This document shows positions 8,084 to 17,722 of a stretch of DNA of 64,000 bases, one piece after another. The translations under genes and the position numbers were made by a program. Each line of letters begins with the position of its first letter. Positions within the stretch are counted from its first letter, which is position 1. A model generated the notes under the pieces. It made no database searches and was not told the origin of the DNA. It saw only the letters and a program-made list of their open reading frames with translations. Source of the DNA: Hylemonella sp. UBA6679 (GTDB lineage: Bacteria > Pseudomonadota > Gammaproteobacteria > Burkholderiales > Burkholderiaceae_C); contig DKJZ01000041.1 in assembly GCA_002454975.1 (NCBI GenBank), forward strand, positions 1 to 64,000, in the 5' to 3' direction.

Positions 8084-9445
8084 ATGGCTTCAGCCCTTAC
8101 CGACAAACTCAGCCGCCTGGTCAAAGAAATTCGCGGCCAGGCGCGCATCACCGAATCGAATGTCACTGACATGCTGCGTGAGGTGCGCATGGCTTTGCTC
8201 GAGGCCGACGTGGCCTTGCCGGTGGTGCGTGATTTCATCGCGCGGGTCAAAGACAAAGCCCTGGGCCAAGAGGTGATGGGCTCGCTCACCCCAGGCCAAG
8301 CCTTGGTGGGCATCGTCAACAAAGAACTTGCCGCCACCATGGGCGAGGGTGTGAGTGACCTCAACCTCGCCACCCAACCACCGGCGGTGATTTTGATGGC
8401 CGGTTTGCAAGGTGCTGGTAAAACCACCACCACGGCCAAGCTGGCCAAGCACCTGATTGAAAAGCGCAAGAAAAAAGTGCTCACGGTCTCGGGTGACGTG
8501 TACCGCCCCGCGGCCATTGAGCAGCTCAAAACCGTGACCGCCCAGGCCGGGGCCGAGTGGTTCCCCAGCACGCCCGACCAAAAACCGGTAGACATTGCCC
8601 GCGCCGCGCTGGATTACGCGCGCAAACATTACTTTGATGTGCTGCTGGTCGACACCGCTGGCCGTTTGGCCATTGATGAAGCGCTGATGCGCGAAATCAG
8701 CGAGCTGCACGCGGCCATCAAACCGATTGAGACCCTGTTTGTGGTGGACGCCATGCAGGGCCAAGACGCCATCAACACCGCCAAGGCTTTCAAAGAAGCC
8801 TTGCCGCTGACGGGCATCATCTTGACCAAAACCGATGGCGACTCGCGCGGTGGTGCGGCGCTCTCGGTGCGTGCTGTTACCGGCGTGCCCATCAAGCTGG
8901 CCGGTACCAGCGAAAAAATTGACGGCCTGGAAGTGTTCGATGCCGAGCGCCACGCTGGACGCGTGCTGGGCATGGGCGACATCGTGGCCCTGGTCGAGCA
9001 AGTGGCCGCCGGCGTGGACATGGCAGCAGCCCAAAAGCTCGCGGCCAAGGTCAAGAGCGGTGGCGACTTTGATTTGAACGACTTCCTCTCGCAAATCCAG
9101 CAAATGAAGCAAATGGGTGGCTTGTCCAGCCTGATGGACAAGTTGCCCGCGCAAATGGCGGCCAAAGCCGGTCAGATGGACATGGACAAGGTGGAGAAAG
9201 ACGTGCGCCGCAAAGAGGGCATCATCCAAAGCATGACGCCGCTGGAGCGCCGCAAGCCCGACCTCATCAAAGCCACCCGCAAGCGCCGCATTGCCGCGGG
9301 CTCAGGCGTTCATGTGCAGGAGGTCAACCGCCTGCTCAAAGAGTTTGAGCAGATGCAAGACATGATGAAAAAAATGCGCGGCGGCGGTCTCATGAAAATG
9401 ATGAAGCGCTTTGGCGGCATGAAGGGCATGCCCAAGCCGTTTTAA
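8084..9445 (+). CDS. ffh: Signal recognition particle protein Ffh
   Basis: 453 residues, GTPase that binds 4.5S RNA and signal peptides and delivers ribosomes to FtsY at the membrane. N domain at about 1-95. G domain with P-loop GLQGAGKTTT (about 107-116), DTAGR and TKTDGD. Methionine-rich M domain from about 300 onward with the SGVHVQEVNRLLKEF RNA-binding helix and a GGMKGMPKPF tail. Transcribed divergently from ypjD. Confidence 0.98.
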   Translation: MASALTDKLSRLVKEIRGQARITESNVTDMLREVRMALLEADVALPVVRDFIARVKDKALGQEVMGSLTPGQALVGIVNKELAATMGEGVSDLNLATQPPAVILMAGLQGAGKTTTTAKLAKHLIEKRKKKVLTVSGDVYRPAAIEQLKTVTAQAGAEWFPSTPDQKPVDIARAALDYARKHYFDVLLVDTAGRLAIDEALMREISELHAAIKPIETLFVVDAMQGQDAINTAKAFKEALPLTGIILTKTDGDSRGGAALSVRAVTGVPIKLAGTSEKIDGLEVFDAERHAGRVLGMGDIVALVEQVAAGVDMAAAQKLAAKVKSGGDFDLNDFLSQIQQMKQMGGLSSLMDKLPAQMAAKAGQMDMDKVEKDVRRKEGIIQSMTPLERRKPDLIKATRKRRIAAGSGVHVQEVNRLLKEFEQMQDMMKKMRGGGLMKMMKRFGGMKGMPKPF

Positions 9446-9469
9446 AGCTTGGACTGGCCCTGCCCGGGC

Positions 9470-10819
9470 TTAAACCAGCTCGGCGCGCAAGCTGTAGTGC
9501 AGCGCCTCGGTCACGCGCACATCCACCAGCTGACCCACCAACTGCGGGTGCCGCGCAACGGGTGCGGCAAAGTTCACCACCCGGTTGCATTCGGTGCGGC
9601 CCATGAGCTCAGCCCCATCGCGCTTGGACGGGCCTTCCACCAAAATGCGCTGCACCGTGCCCACACGCCGCGCGCTGATGGCGGTGAGGTTGCTCTCAAT
9701 CGCGGCTTGCAGGGTCTGCAGCCGTGCGAGCTTGACCGCATGCGGCGTGTCGTCGTGCAAGTTGGCCGCGGGTGTGCCTGGGCGCGGGCTGAAGATGAAG
9801 CTGAACGAGTTGTCAAAGCCCACATCGTCAATGAGCTTCATCATGCGGGCAAAGTCGTCGTCGGTTTCGCCGGGAAAGCCCACAATGAAGTCGCTGCTCA
9901 GGCTCATGTCGGGGCGAATGGCGCGCAGCTTACGCACCGTGCTTTTGTATTCCATGGCGGTGTAGCCGCGCTTCATGGCCATGAGAATTTTGTCCGAGCC
10001 GTGTTGCACTGGCAGGTGCAGGTGGCTCACCAGCTTGGGAAGTTTTTCGTAAGCGGCAATCAGCGCGGGCGTGAACTCGTTGGGGTGGCTGGTGGTGTAG
10101 CGGATGCGATCGATGCCCGGGATGTCCGCCACAAATTCCAAGAGCGTGGCAAAGTCGGCCACCTCACCGGTGCTGGCCAACGACGCATCGTTGACCATGG
10201 GCGCGCGGTAAGCGTTCACGTTTTGGCCCAGCAGGTTGATTTCTTTCACGCCCTGGTCGGCCAGGCCGGCAATTTCCACCAACACGTCTTCAAACGGGCG
10301 ACTCACCTCTTCACCGCGGGTGTAGGGCACCACGCAGTAGCTGCAGTATTTGCTGCAGCCTTCCATGATGCTCACAAAGGCGCTCGCACCTTCCACCTTG
10401 GCCGGCGGCAGGTGGTCGAACTTCTCAATCTCGGGAAAGCTGATGTCCACCTGCGGTTTGTTGAGTTCCGCGCGGGCGTTGAGCAGCTCGGGCAAGCGGT
10501 GCAGGGTTTGCGGGCCAAAGACCACGTCCACATACGGCGCGCGCTTGATGATGGCCTCGCCCTCTTGGCTGGCCACGCAGCCACCCACGCCAATTTGCAC
10601 ACCTTTTTTCTTCAGGTGTTTGATGCGGCCCAGGTCGGAAAACACCTTTTCTTGCGCCTTTTCGCGCACCGAGCAGGTGTTGAACAAAATCAGGTCGGCC
10701 TCGTCCACGTTCTGGGTGGGCTCGTAGCCCTGGGCGGCGCCCAGCACATCGGCCATCTTGTCCGAGTCGTACTCGTTCATCTGACAACCAAAGGTTTTGA
10801 TGAAAACTTTTTTGCTCAT
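9470..10819 (-). CDS. miaB: tRNA-2-methylthio-N6-isopentenyladenosine synthase
   Basis: 449 residues, radical-SAM methylthiotransferase acting on A37 of tRNAs that read UNN codons. Domains in order: N-terminal UPF0004 domain with cysteines in [19 protein letters not shown] and GVGGCVAS; radical-SAM core with [14 protein letters not shown]-terminal TRAM domain (about 380-445). It faces ffh tail to tail with a 24-bp gap. Confidence 0.98.
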   Translation of the reverse strand: MSKKVFIKTFGCQMNEYDSDKMADVLGAAQGYEPTQNVDEADLILFNTCSVREKAQEKVFSDLGRIKHLKKKGVQIGVGGCVASQEGEAIIKRAPYVDVVFGPQTLHRLPELLNARAELNKPQVDISFPEIEKFDHLPPAKVEGASAFVSIMEGCSKYCSYCVVPYTRGEEVSRPFEDVLVEIAGLADQGVKEINLLGQNVNAYRAPMVNDASLASTGEVADFATLLEFVADIPGIDRIRYTTSHPNEFTPALIAAYEKLPKLVSHLHLPVQHGSDKILMAMKRGYTAMEYKSTVRKLRAIRPDMSLSSDFIVGFPGETDDDFARMMKLIDDVGFDNSFSFIFSPRPGTPAANLHDDTPHAVKLARLQTLQAAIESNLTAISARRVGTVQRILVEGPSKRDGAELMGRTECNRVVNFAAPVARHPQLVGQLVDVRVTEALHYSLRAELV

Positions 10820-10900
10820 GAGTTGCTATGCTTTCGATAGCTATCTATCTAGACCTGATTGGGGGTAGCGCTGTGAAACCCTTGGGTTTTTCAAGGGCGG

Positions 10901-10932
10901 GTTGGCTGCTTGAAGGCCGCGCGCTTCAAGCC
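10901..10932. other. Hairpin between miaB and the patatin gene
   Basis: GTTGGC-TGC-TTGAAG pairs with CTTCAAGCCAAC across a GC-rich loop with a 3-nt bulge. A second small stem CCCTTG/CAAGGG lies next to it at about 10879-10897. It follows the patatin stop by 14 bp on the minus strand. No T tract. Confidence 0.4.
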
Positions 10933-10945
10933 AACATCATAAAGC

Positions 10946-12160
10946 TTAGGGCGCAGGCGTGTCGGGCCAGCCAAAAAACGCCGCCACCTCGCTGCGGCGC
11001 GTCAGCGTGTCGGCTTCGCCCAGCGCCATCAGTTCTTGGGTGAAGGGCGCTTCAAACAGCAGGTAGCTCGCCAGTGCCGAGCCCTGGGTTTGCTTGCCAG
11101 TTTTGCCCACGCCCGCCCCAGCCAGCAGCACACGGATGGGGCCGGGCAGGTGGTGCACATGGCGCGCGGCGATGTCATCAATGCGCTGCGAGGGCGCAAT
11201 CACCAGGCTTTGCATGGGGCGCAGCGCGGTGTTGTGCCGCACACTTTCGGGCAGCAAAGCCAGGGTGCGGTTGACGCGGTTCATGCGCTCAATGTCCACG
11301 GCCAGCGCGTCCAAAAAAATACTCGCCATGGCGTGCCCAGCGATTTGCGCCAAGGTGGGGTACTGGGTGCTGGACCGGGCTAAGTTTTTAGGCTCATTCA
11401 TGCGCCCAGCCCCGATGATCAGGAGCTTATCCGCTCCTAAATGTATAGCGGGTGAGAGCGGTGCGGTCTGGCGCATGGCGCCGTCACCATACCAAGCCGC
11501 CTGGCCGCCATCTGGGCCGCTGTGGTGGATGCGCTTGGCCGGAAAAATAAAAGGAATGGCCGAAGACGCCAGCAAATGCTCATGGATGAGCTGCGTGGGC
11601 ACCGCCACGCGTTGCGAACGAACGAGGGGCTCGATGGGTTTGGCCGAGCTGTAAAACGTCACGTGCTCGCCGCCTGAGTAGCTCGAGGCGGTCACGGCCA
11701 AGGCGTGCAGGTGTTTGCGCGCCAGCATGGTGGGCAGCCGTTCCATGGGGATGAGCTTTTCCAGCAGCTCGGCCAAGGGCGCGTTGTCCAGCAGCGAGCG
11801 CGGCTTGACGCGCTTGAAGCGCGCCAGCGCCCAACCCATGCTGAGCATGGTGAGCCACTGCGCCCCGCTGCGAATCACGCCCAGCGAGTCGGCGCGGTAC
11901 ACCTGCTCGGCCGAAAACTCGGCCCACACTTTGGCCAGCACCTCCACTGCCGCATCGTAGCGGTCGGCCTGGCAGGCCAAGGCGGCGCTGTTGATGGCCC
12001 CAGCCGAGGTGCCAATGATGATTTTGAAGGGGTTATCCTCGCGGCAGCCTGGCCCCAGGGCCTCTCGCCGCAAGCGGGAGATGGCCTTGAGCACCCCCAC
12101 CTGGTAGGCCGCTCGCGCGCCTCCCCCGCTTAAAACCAGGGCGGTGAGCGGCTCAGCCAT
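10946..12160 (-). CDS. Patatin-like phospholipase
   Basis: 404 residues. Patatin Ser-Asp dyad enzyme: oxyanion-hole loop SGGGARAAYQVGVL at residues about 10-23, nucleophile elbow GTSAGAIN (about 50-57) and the Asp in YGDGAMRQ. These proteins hydrolyse acyl chains of phospholipids, at or near the membrane. No signal peptide is evident. It resembles the long patatin group common in Burkholderiales. The C-terminus ends in a short segment matching no motif I recognise. It lies just downstream of the chemosensory operon on the same strand but reads as a separate function. Confidence 0.9.
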   Translation of the reverse strand: MAEPLTALVLSGGGARAAYQVGVLKAISRLRREALGPGCREDNPFKIIIGTSAGAINSAALACQADRYDAAVEVLAKVWAEFSAEQVYRADSLGVIRSGAQWLTMLSMGWALARFKRVKPRSLLDNAPLAELLEKLIPMERLPTMLARKHLHALAVTASSYSGGEHVTFYSSAKPIEPLVRSQRVAVPTQLIHEHLLASSAIPFIFPAKRIHHSGPDGGQAAWYGDGAMRQTAPLSPAIHLGADKLLIIGAGRMNEPKNLARSSTQYPTLAQIAGHAMASIFLDALAVDIERMNRVNRTLALLPESVRHNTALRPMQSLVIAPSQRIDDIAARHVHHLPGPIRVLLAGAGVGKTGKQTQGSALASYLLFEAPFTQELMALGEADTLTRRSEVAAFFGWPDTPAP

Positions 12161-12173
12161 CAGTCAAGCGCGA

Positions 12174-13442
12174 TCAGAACAACTCGATGCGCGGCCCGTT
12201 GTTGGTGGACAACTCCAGGTTGCCCACCGATTCGGCCTCATCGGGCACCACCACCAAGCCTTCGTCGGAGCCACCCGAGCCCATCACGTGGGCCACACGT
12301 TGGGAGTGCATCACGTAGTTGCTGGTCCACACCTGCATGAGCTCTTCGAGCATCATGGGCGGCGGTGGCGCCTGGCCGTCGATGAGTTTGTAGAGTTGCG
12401 CAAAGTGGGTCGAGAGGCTGCCCAGCGCGTTGTTGATTTGCTCGAGCAACTGGCGGTTGATGTCTTGGAACTGCATGTCGCCCAAGGTTTCCACAATGTC
12501 GGTGGTGACATCGTTCATCACTGTGTCCATGTGCTCAGACAGGCTGGCCAGGTAAGGCACCACCTCGGCCAGCGTGGTGCTCATGTCTTGGATGTGCTGC
12601 GCAATTTCAGTGAGCTGCCCCGAGGCTTCGCTGCCCAAGCTTTGTTGCAGCTGGGCAAATTCCGCCTCAATCGACAAGGCCGCGGTGTTGATGCCATCGG
12701 TGATTTGCTTGGCCGCTTGCGCGGTTTGTGTCGACAAGCGACGCACCTCGGTGGCCACCACCTTGAAGCCCGCACCCGACTCACCCGCCCGCGCCGCTTC
12801 AATGGAGGCGTTGATGGAAATCAGGTTGGTTTGGCGCGAAATGTCCGAGATGGTTGCCGCCAAAGGGGTGAGGTGGCGCACCTGCTGGGCCACGGTGCGC
12901 ACCCGCTCCAGGCTGTTGTTGCGGATGGTTTCAAACTCGCGCTGGTGATCGGCCAACTGCGAGACGGAGGCGCTGTCTCGCCCGGCCTTGTTGAGCGAGT
13001 CGTGCGAGAGGCTTTGCGACTTGCTCACCGACTCCAGAATGCGCGCGCGCAGCGCCATGGTGGTTTGGTGCACGCGCGTCATGCGCTCCATCATGGCAAA
13101 CACAGCGGTCTCCGAGGTTTGGATGGTGGCGCTCACCTGTTGCTTGAGCACACCAAAAGCCTGTTGCGAGGTGCTGATGTCTTGCGCAATCACGTCGTTG
13201 GTGCGCAGGTTCCGTTTGTTTTTTTGGTGGTTGAGGTGCGGGTGCAAAACCCAGCCCACGCACAGGCCCACGGCCAGCCAAGCGACTTGCTCGTAGTTGA
13301 ACCACTCGGGCGCGAGCAAGGGCAACACCGCTACCCCCGCCAGCGAGATGATGGCCCAGGCCACGGGCTCTTTGGGGTTGAGTGCGTGCTTGATGAAAGC
13401 CACTGCACCCTGGTCGTCCGGCTCGGTTTGCTTGCTGCTCAT
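12174..13442 (-). CDS. Membrane methyl-accepting chemotaxis protein with CheZ-like motif
   Basis: 422 residues. Two membrane segments (about 28-43 and 52-67) with hardly any periplasmic loop, so no external ligand domain. The signalling hairpin tip is at about 198-235 ([20 protein letters not shown]). A C-terminal helix carries FQDINRQLL at about 325-333, which resembles the phosphatase motif of CheZ (FQDLTGQVI, catalytic Asp and Gln). Here these would be Asp327 and Gln331. It is the last gene of the chemosensory operon. I infer a receptor that could also dephosphorylate one of the operon's response regulators. Confidence 0.85.
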   Translation of the reverse strand: MSSKQTEPDDQGAVAFIKHALNPKEPVAWAIISLAGVAVLPLLAPEWFNYEQVAWLAVGLCVGWVLHPHLNHQKNKRNLRTNDVIAQDISTSQQAFGVLKQQVSATIQTSETAVFAMMERMTRVHQTTMALRARILESVSKSQSLSHDSLNKAGRDSASVSQLADHQREFETIRNNSLERVRTVAQQVRHLTPLAATISDISRQTNLISINASIEAARAGESGAGFKVVATEVRRLSTQTAQAAKQITDGINTAALSIEAEFAQLQQSLGSEASGQLTEIAQHIQDMSTTLAEVVPYLASLSEHMDTVMNDVTTDIVETLGDMQFQDINRQLLEQINNALGSLSTHFAQLYKLIDGQAPPPPMMLEELMQVWTSNYVMHSQRVAHVMGSGGSDEGLVVVPDEAESVGNLELSTNNGPRIELF

Positions 13443-13451
13443 GGATGTCCT

Positions 13452-13817
13452 TCAGGCCCCTGGAATCACTTGCTTGATCACTCTGACCAGATCGGCGCCG
13501 CCCACGGGCTTGACCAGCCAGCCGGTGGCACCGATGGACTTGGCCTCGTCGCGCTTGGTCTGCTGGCTCTCTGTGGTCAGCGCCAAAATTGGCGTGAATC
13601 GCAAGAGCTGGCGCACCGCGCGGATCAGACCAATCCCATCGAGGTTGGGCATGTTGATGTCGGTGATGATCAGGTCGGGCTTGAGCCCGGACTTGACTTT
13701 GCCCAGCGCCACTTGGCCGTCTGAGGCGACATCGACCTTGAAGCCGCTGATCTCCAGCGTGCTCTTGAGGCTCATGAGCATGGTGGCGGAGTCGTCCACC
13801 AAAAGTATGTGTTTCAT
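13452..13817 (-). CDS. CheY-like single-domain response regulator
   Basis: 121 residues, receiver domain only. Acidic pair at residues 8-9 (VDDS), phosphoacceptor Asp53 in ITDINMP, the Thr in ALTTES and Lys in LVKPVGG. It is expected to be phosphorylated by the CheA of this operon. It lies 21 bp after the STAS-like gene and nine bases before the MCP. Whether its output is motility, pili or another process cannot be told, as no motor genes are present in the window. Confidence 0.93.
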   Translation of the reverse strand: MKHILLVDDSATMLMSLKSTLEISGFKVDVASDGQVALGKVKSGLKPDLIITDINMPNLDGIGLIRAVRQLLRFTPILALTTESQQTKRDEAKSIGATGWLVKPVGGADLVRVIKQVIPGA

Positions 13818-13838
13818 CGACGTGCTCGTCTTTCTCGT

Positions 13839-14105
13839 TCAGGCTGTGGCGCTTTCGCGCGCGGGCAGGGCTGCTGCCAAAACGTGTTTGAGGTGGGGGT
13901 GGGCTGGTGCGCTGTCGAGCACCGGCTTGAGGGCCAGCAGGGCTTGCAGCACAGCAGCGTGCACATGCTCGCAGGTGGCCATGGCCACGTGCGGGGGCGT
14001 GCCGTTCTGGATTTTTTCTTTGAGCCAGTTCGACAAAGTCTCGGCCTCTTCGACCGTGACCGTGCCCTCGAGCGTGGCGGTCTGGTTGTCAAATTGCAGG
14101 GCCAT
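13839..14105 (-). CDS. Small STAS-like protein of the chemosensory operon
   Basis: 88 residues that fit a STAS (anti-sigma-antagonist-like) fold: beta hairpin DNQTATLEGTVTVEEAETL, then helix and strand. The usual phosphoacceptor serine in the DSxG loop is not seen. The equivalent region reads CEHVHAAVLQALLAL. The start codon shares one base with the cheA stop (TGATG), so it is coupled to CheA translation. Similar small STAS proteins next to CheA and a CheY-like regulator occur in alternative chemosensory systems. The function here is an inference. Confidence 0.7.
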   Translation of the reverse strand: MALQFDNQTATLEGTVTVEEAETLSNWLKEKIQNGTPPHVAMATCEHVHAAVLQALLALKPVLDSAPAHPHLKHVLAAALPARESATA

Positions 14106-16405
14106 CAGAGCAACTCCTTGGGGTTCAAAATCATCAACACACTGCCGTCGCCCATCAAGGCCGTGCCAGCAAAACCAGTTAAGCCCGAGAGCACGCCCTC
14201 CAAGGGCTTCAAAATGATGTCGCTGGTGCCGTGGAAGTCGTCCACGATCAGGCCCACGTTCTCGCGCCCGCTGCGCACCACCAGCACCGCGTGCTCGCCT
14301 TCTTCGTTGAGGCGCTGCGGTGTGTCCACCGACAGCAGCTCGTTCATGGCGCGCAGCGGCACAATGCGTCCGCGCAGCACGGCTGTGCGTGACTGCTTGA
14401 AGTTGTGGATGTCTTCGGCCGGCACGCGCACGGTTTCCACAATCAAGTCCATGGGCACGCCAAAACGGCGCTCACCGGTTTCGATCATCATCACGTTGGT
14501 GACCGCCATCGACAGGGGCAGGGCCAGGCGCAAGGTGGTGCCTTTGCCGCGCTCGCTCTCGAGCGTGACCGTGCCGTTGATGCGCTCCACCGCCGAGCGC
14601 ACCACGTCCATGCCCACACCGCGACCCGAGAGGTCGGAGATGGTGTCGGCTGTGGAGAAGCCAGGCAAGAAAATCAGTTGCTGCGCTTCTTGTTCGCTCA
14701 AAGAACTGGCGCGGTCTTCAGGAATGAGGCCACGCTCCACGGCTTTGGCGCGCACGCGGTCGGTGTCGATGCCCGCGCCATCGTCGGCAATGTCGAGCAT
14801 CACGCGGTCGCCTTCTTGGTGGGCGCTCACACGCAGCGTGCCCATGGCGGGTTTGCCGGCAGCCACACGCACAGCAGGCAGCTCCAGGCCGTGGTCCAGG
14901 CTGTTGCGCAAGATGTGGATCAGCGGGTCGGCCAGGGCCTCGATGACATTTTTGTCGGCCTCGGTGTCTTCACCTTCGACCACCAGCTGCACCTCTTTGC
15001 CCAGTTTCTTGGACAGGTCGCGCACCAAGCGGCCAAAGCGCTGGAACACTGTGCCCACGGGCATCATGCGCACCTGCATGATGGCGTGCTGCATGTCTTC
15101 GGCAATGCGGTTGATGACCGAGTACTGCGCCTTGATTTCGCGCGCCAGCTCGCGCTGGCCAAACACGGTTTCAGCGCGGGTGGCCACATAGGGCAGGGCG
15201 TTTTTGGCCACCACCATCTCGCCAATCAAATCCATCAGGCGGTCGATCTTGTCTTGTGCGACCTTGAGCACGCGGTTGCCCGCGTTGGCCTCGTCGTTGT
15301 TGGTCGCACCCATGCGTGGCTCAAGCGGGGCCACGTTGGCGTTGGCGCCGCTGGGCGTCACCGCTGCCGAGGCGCTGCCACCAGGGTGGTTCTGTTGCGC
15401 CCAGGTGGCCAGGGGCACCGCCCCTGGGGGCAGGGCCTGCAGGCTCACGCGGGCCGCTTGCGTGGCCTCGTCCTTGCCCCACAAGCCCAGCAGGTGATCG
15501 AGCACGATGCGTGTGGCCACCACGGTGCCAGCGGCCAAACCTGGGCGGGCCAGCAAGGCGCGCTGCTCGTCCCAAATTTGCAAAATGCGGGTTTTGAGCA
15601 AAGCCGTGCTCGCGTCATCGGCCACGGGGGCATCGGCTTGCGCGGCGTGCATCTCGGCCCAGCTTACTTGCTCGGGCACGTAGCGAAAGTGCTCTTCCAG
15701 GTAGGCTTTGGGCGAGCTGCTCACCGCAATCAGGTCGAGGTTGCAGGCGTAGCAATCAAAGTCTGCGTTGGCTGGCCAGGGCTGGCGGGCTTGCGCCGAG
15801 ATGTGCACCAAGCCCGGGATGCTGAGGGCCAAATGCCAGGGGTCTTCCCCTTTGAAGAAGCACTCGGGTTCGGGCTGGTAGCGCAAGGCCAGCAAGCCGT
15901 TTTGGTGGCAAGACTCGGGCAGGCCTTTGGCCCACTCGGGCAAGGGCTCGTGCACCACCGCCGCAGGGGCGGCGCTGGGCGCGGGCGTGGCTTTGGCTGG
16001 TGCGCCATTGGGTTCAAGCAAAGCGCGCAGGGCTGCGGCCAACACCACGGCGCGGTCGTCGGCTTGGGCGGGCAACTCGCCGTGGGCGGCGATTTCATCG
16101 ACCAGCTCGGCGGTGTAGTCCATGGCGTTGAGCAAGGCGTCGGCCAGCTCGGGCGTGTAGGCCATGCGACCGTTGCGTACGCGGTCGAGCAGGTCTTCGC
16201 CGGCATGCACCACACGCTCAAGCGCTTTGAATTCAAACAGGCCACAGTTGCCCTTGAGGGTGTGCACCTGACGGAAGAGGTCGTTGATCATCTCCGTGTT
16301 GGCGGGCTCACGCTCCAGGTCCAGCAGGCGTTGGCCCACCACCTCGAGGCAGTCGCGGGCCTCCAGGGTGAATTGCTCCAGGAGCTCCGAAGTGTTCATG
16401 CTCAT
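14105..16405 (-). CDS. cheA: Chemotaxis histidine kinase CheA
   Basis: 766 residues. P1 HPt domain with phospho-His48 in VHTLKGN. A middle region (about 170-300) with a Cys/Trp-rich module that replaces the usual P2. P3 dimerisation helix (LKVAQDKIDRLMDLIGEMVVAKN). P4 ATPase with HILRNSLDHG, DIADDGAGID and GRGVGMDVV. C-terminal CheW-like P5. It receives signals from the two MCPs of the operon through the triple-CheW protein and passes phosphate to the receivers. The start overlaps the upstream regulator by ATGA. Confidence 0.96.
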   Translation of the reverse strand: MSMNTSELLEQFTLEARDCLEVVGQRLLDLEREPANTEMINDLFRQVHTLKGNCGLFEFKALERVVHAGEDLLDRVRNGRMAYTPELADALLNAMDYTAELVDEIAAHGELPAQADDRAVVLAAALRALLEPNGAPAKATPAPSAAPAAVVHEPLPEWAKGLPESCHQNGLLALRYQPEPECFFKGEDPWHLALSIPGLVHISAQARQPWPANADFDCYACNLDLIAVSSSPKAYLEEHFRYVPEQVSWAEMHAAQADAPVADDASTALLKTRILQIWDEQRALLARPGLAAGTVVATRIVLDHLLGLWGKDEATQAARVSLQALPPGAVPLATWAQQNHPGGSASAAVTPSGANANVAPLEPRMGATNNDEANAGNRVLKVAQDKIDRLMDLIGEMVVAKNALPYVATRAETVFGQRELAREIKAQYSVINRIAEDMQHAIMQVRMMPVGTVFQRFGRLVRDLSKKLGKEVQLVVEGEDTEADKNVIEALADPLIHILRNSLDHGLELPAVRVAAGKPAMGTLRVSAHQEGDRVMLDIADDGAGIDTDRVRAKAVERGLIPEDRASSLSEQEAQQLIFLPGFSTADTISDLSGRGVGMDVVRSAVERINGTVTLESERGKGTTLRLALPLSMAVTNVMMIETGERRFGVPMDLIVETVRVPAEDIHNFKQSRTAVLRGRIVPLRAMNELLSVDTPQRLNEEGEHAVLVVRSGRENVGLIVDDFHGTSDIILKPLEGVLSGLTGFAGTALMGDGSVLMILNPKELL

Positions 16406-16848
16406 GCGCGTGCTCCTTGGGTTGATACGGCGCTCATCTGGCTGGCCGCTTTCATGGCGGCGGCCTCGTCACCCAACAAAATGGCGGCGGTCAGCACCAG
16501 CTCGGCTGGGCGGGCGGGCTTGACCAGGTAACAGTTGGACCCCGCGTCTTTGGCGGCGTTGGCGTCTTGGGTTTGGGCTTCAGTTGAAACCATCAGCACC
16601 GGCACCTGGGGGATGTTGCCCAGGCGGCGCAGCTCGCGCACAAAGGCGTAGCCGTCCATCTTGGGCATGTTGATGTCGCTGACATACAGGTCAAAGGGTT
16701 TGTCAGCGGGTTGGCTGGCCACTTTTTCCAGGGCTTCAAGGCCGTTGATGGCCTCCTCCACATGCCAGCCGGCGTCGCCCAGCATCTTGCGGTGGTACAT
16801 GCGCACGGTGGCCGCGTCGTCAATCACCAGAATGTTTGCTTGTGTCAT
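16402..16848 (-). CDS. CheY-like response regulator
   Basis: 148 residues, a receiver domain with a short Ala-rich extension. Acidic pair in VIDDAA, phosphoacceptor Asp58 in VSDINMP, Lys in LVKPARP. The ATG at 16848 has an AGGAG Shine-Dalgarno; an upstream in-frame ATG at 16887 would lie inside cheR. The stop overlaps the cheA start (ATGA). Together with the second receiver gene the operon encodes two free receivers plus the one in CheB, so phosphate competition or a phosphate sink is possible. Confidence 0.92.
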   Translation of the reverse strand: MTQANILVIDDAATVRMYHRKMLGDAGWHVEEAINGLEALEKVASQPADKPFDLYVSDINMPKMDGYAFVRELRRLGNIPQVPVLMVSTEAQTQDANAAKDAGSNCYLVKPARPAELVLTAAILLGDEAAAMKAASQMSAVSTQGARA

Positions 16849-16858
16849 CGCGTGCTCC

Positions 16859-17722
16859 TCAGACGGGCTTTTGATAAACCATGGCATCCGGGAAACGGCG
16901 CACGGAAAACAGGTTGGAAATGCGGCTCATCGACTCAGAGTGCCCCAGGCACACAAAGCCGCCGGGGTTGAGGGCTTCGAACATGCCCTCGGCAGCCATG
17001 CGGCGTGACATCTCGTCAAAATAGATCAGCAGGTTGCGGCAAAAAATCAGGTCGATGTCGCGAAAGCGTTTCGTGTCGGTGGGGTCGGTCAGGTTCATGC
17101 GGTTGAACTCCACGGCCGAGACCAGGTCGCGCGAAATCGCAAACTCGTTGTCGTTGATTTTTTTGAAGTACTTTTCCAAGTAAGCCTTGGGCAAGTTGGC
17201 CACCGAGCGTGCCGAGTAAATGCCACGCTGCGCCGAGGCCAGCACCTCGGTATCGATGTCGGAGGAGAAAATTTCCACCTCGTAGTTGTCAATTTGCGCC
17301 CAGCGCTCCAGCAGGTAAATGGCAATGCTGTAGGGCTCCTCGCCGGTGGACGACGGCACCGACCAAATGCGAATGCGGTCGCCCGGGCGCTTGCGCTTGG
17401 CCACCTCGTTGAGCATGTCTTTGACCATGCAATCGAACTGGTAGGCTTCGCGGAAAAAATAGGTCTCGTTGACCGTCATCGCGTTCACAAGTTTTTGCAA
17501 CTCGCCGCTGCTCGACTCAAACCGCAGGTTCACAAAGTAGCTGCGGAAGTTCTCGGCACCGGTGGCCTCGATGCGCTCGACCAAACGCTTGTCCACAAAG
17601 TAGCGCTTGCTTTCGTCAAAGTGGATGCCGGTTTTGCGGTAAAAGAAATCCCTGAACTTCAAAAAGTCGGCGTCAGCAATGGCTGAGACCTTGGGGATGA
17701 CGGCTGCGGTGGCGGTTCTCAT
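16859..17722 (-). CDS. cheR: MCP methyltransferase CheR
   Basis: 287 residues. It transfers methyl groups from S-adenosylmethionine to glutamates of the MCP adaptation helices. N-terminal helical domain (about 15-85) followed by the SAM-binding domain with WSVPSSTGEEPYSIA and FCRNLLIYFD. Usual length for the family. It overlaps the HEAT-repeat gene by ATGA and lies ten bases before the next regulator. Confidence 0.95.
   Translation of the reverse strand: MRTATAAVIPKVSAIADADFLKFRDFFYRKTGIHFDESKRYFVDKRLVERIEATGAENFRSYFVNLRFESSSGELQKLVNAMTVNETYFFREAYQFDCMVKDMLNEVAKRKRPGDRIRIWSVPSSTGEEPYSIAIYLLERWAQIDNYEVEIFSSDIDTEVLASAQRGIYSARSVANLPKAYLEKYFKKINDNEFAISRDLVSAVEFNRMNLTDPTDTKRFRDIDLIFCRNLLIYFDEMSRRMAAEGMFEALNPGGFVCLGHSESMSRISNLFSVRRFPDAMVYQKPV

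Noticed and set aside
11420..11445. Insertion sequence in the patatin gene
   Set aside because: The palindrome is only about 16 bp and the reading frame with family residues (LGADKLLIIGAGR) continues through it.
14405..16531. 708-codon open frame opposite cheA
   Set aside because: Antisense shadow; cheA on the minus strand has full domain structure.
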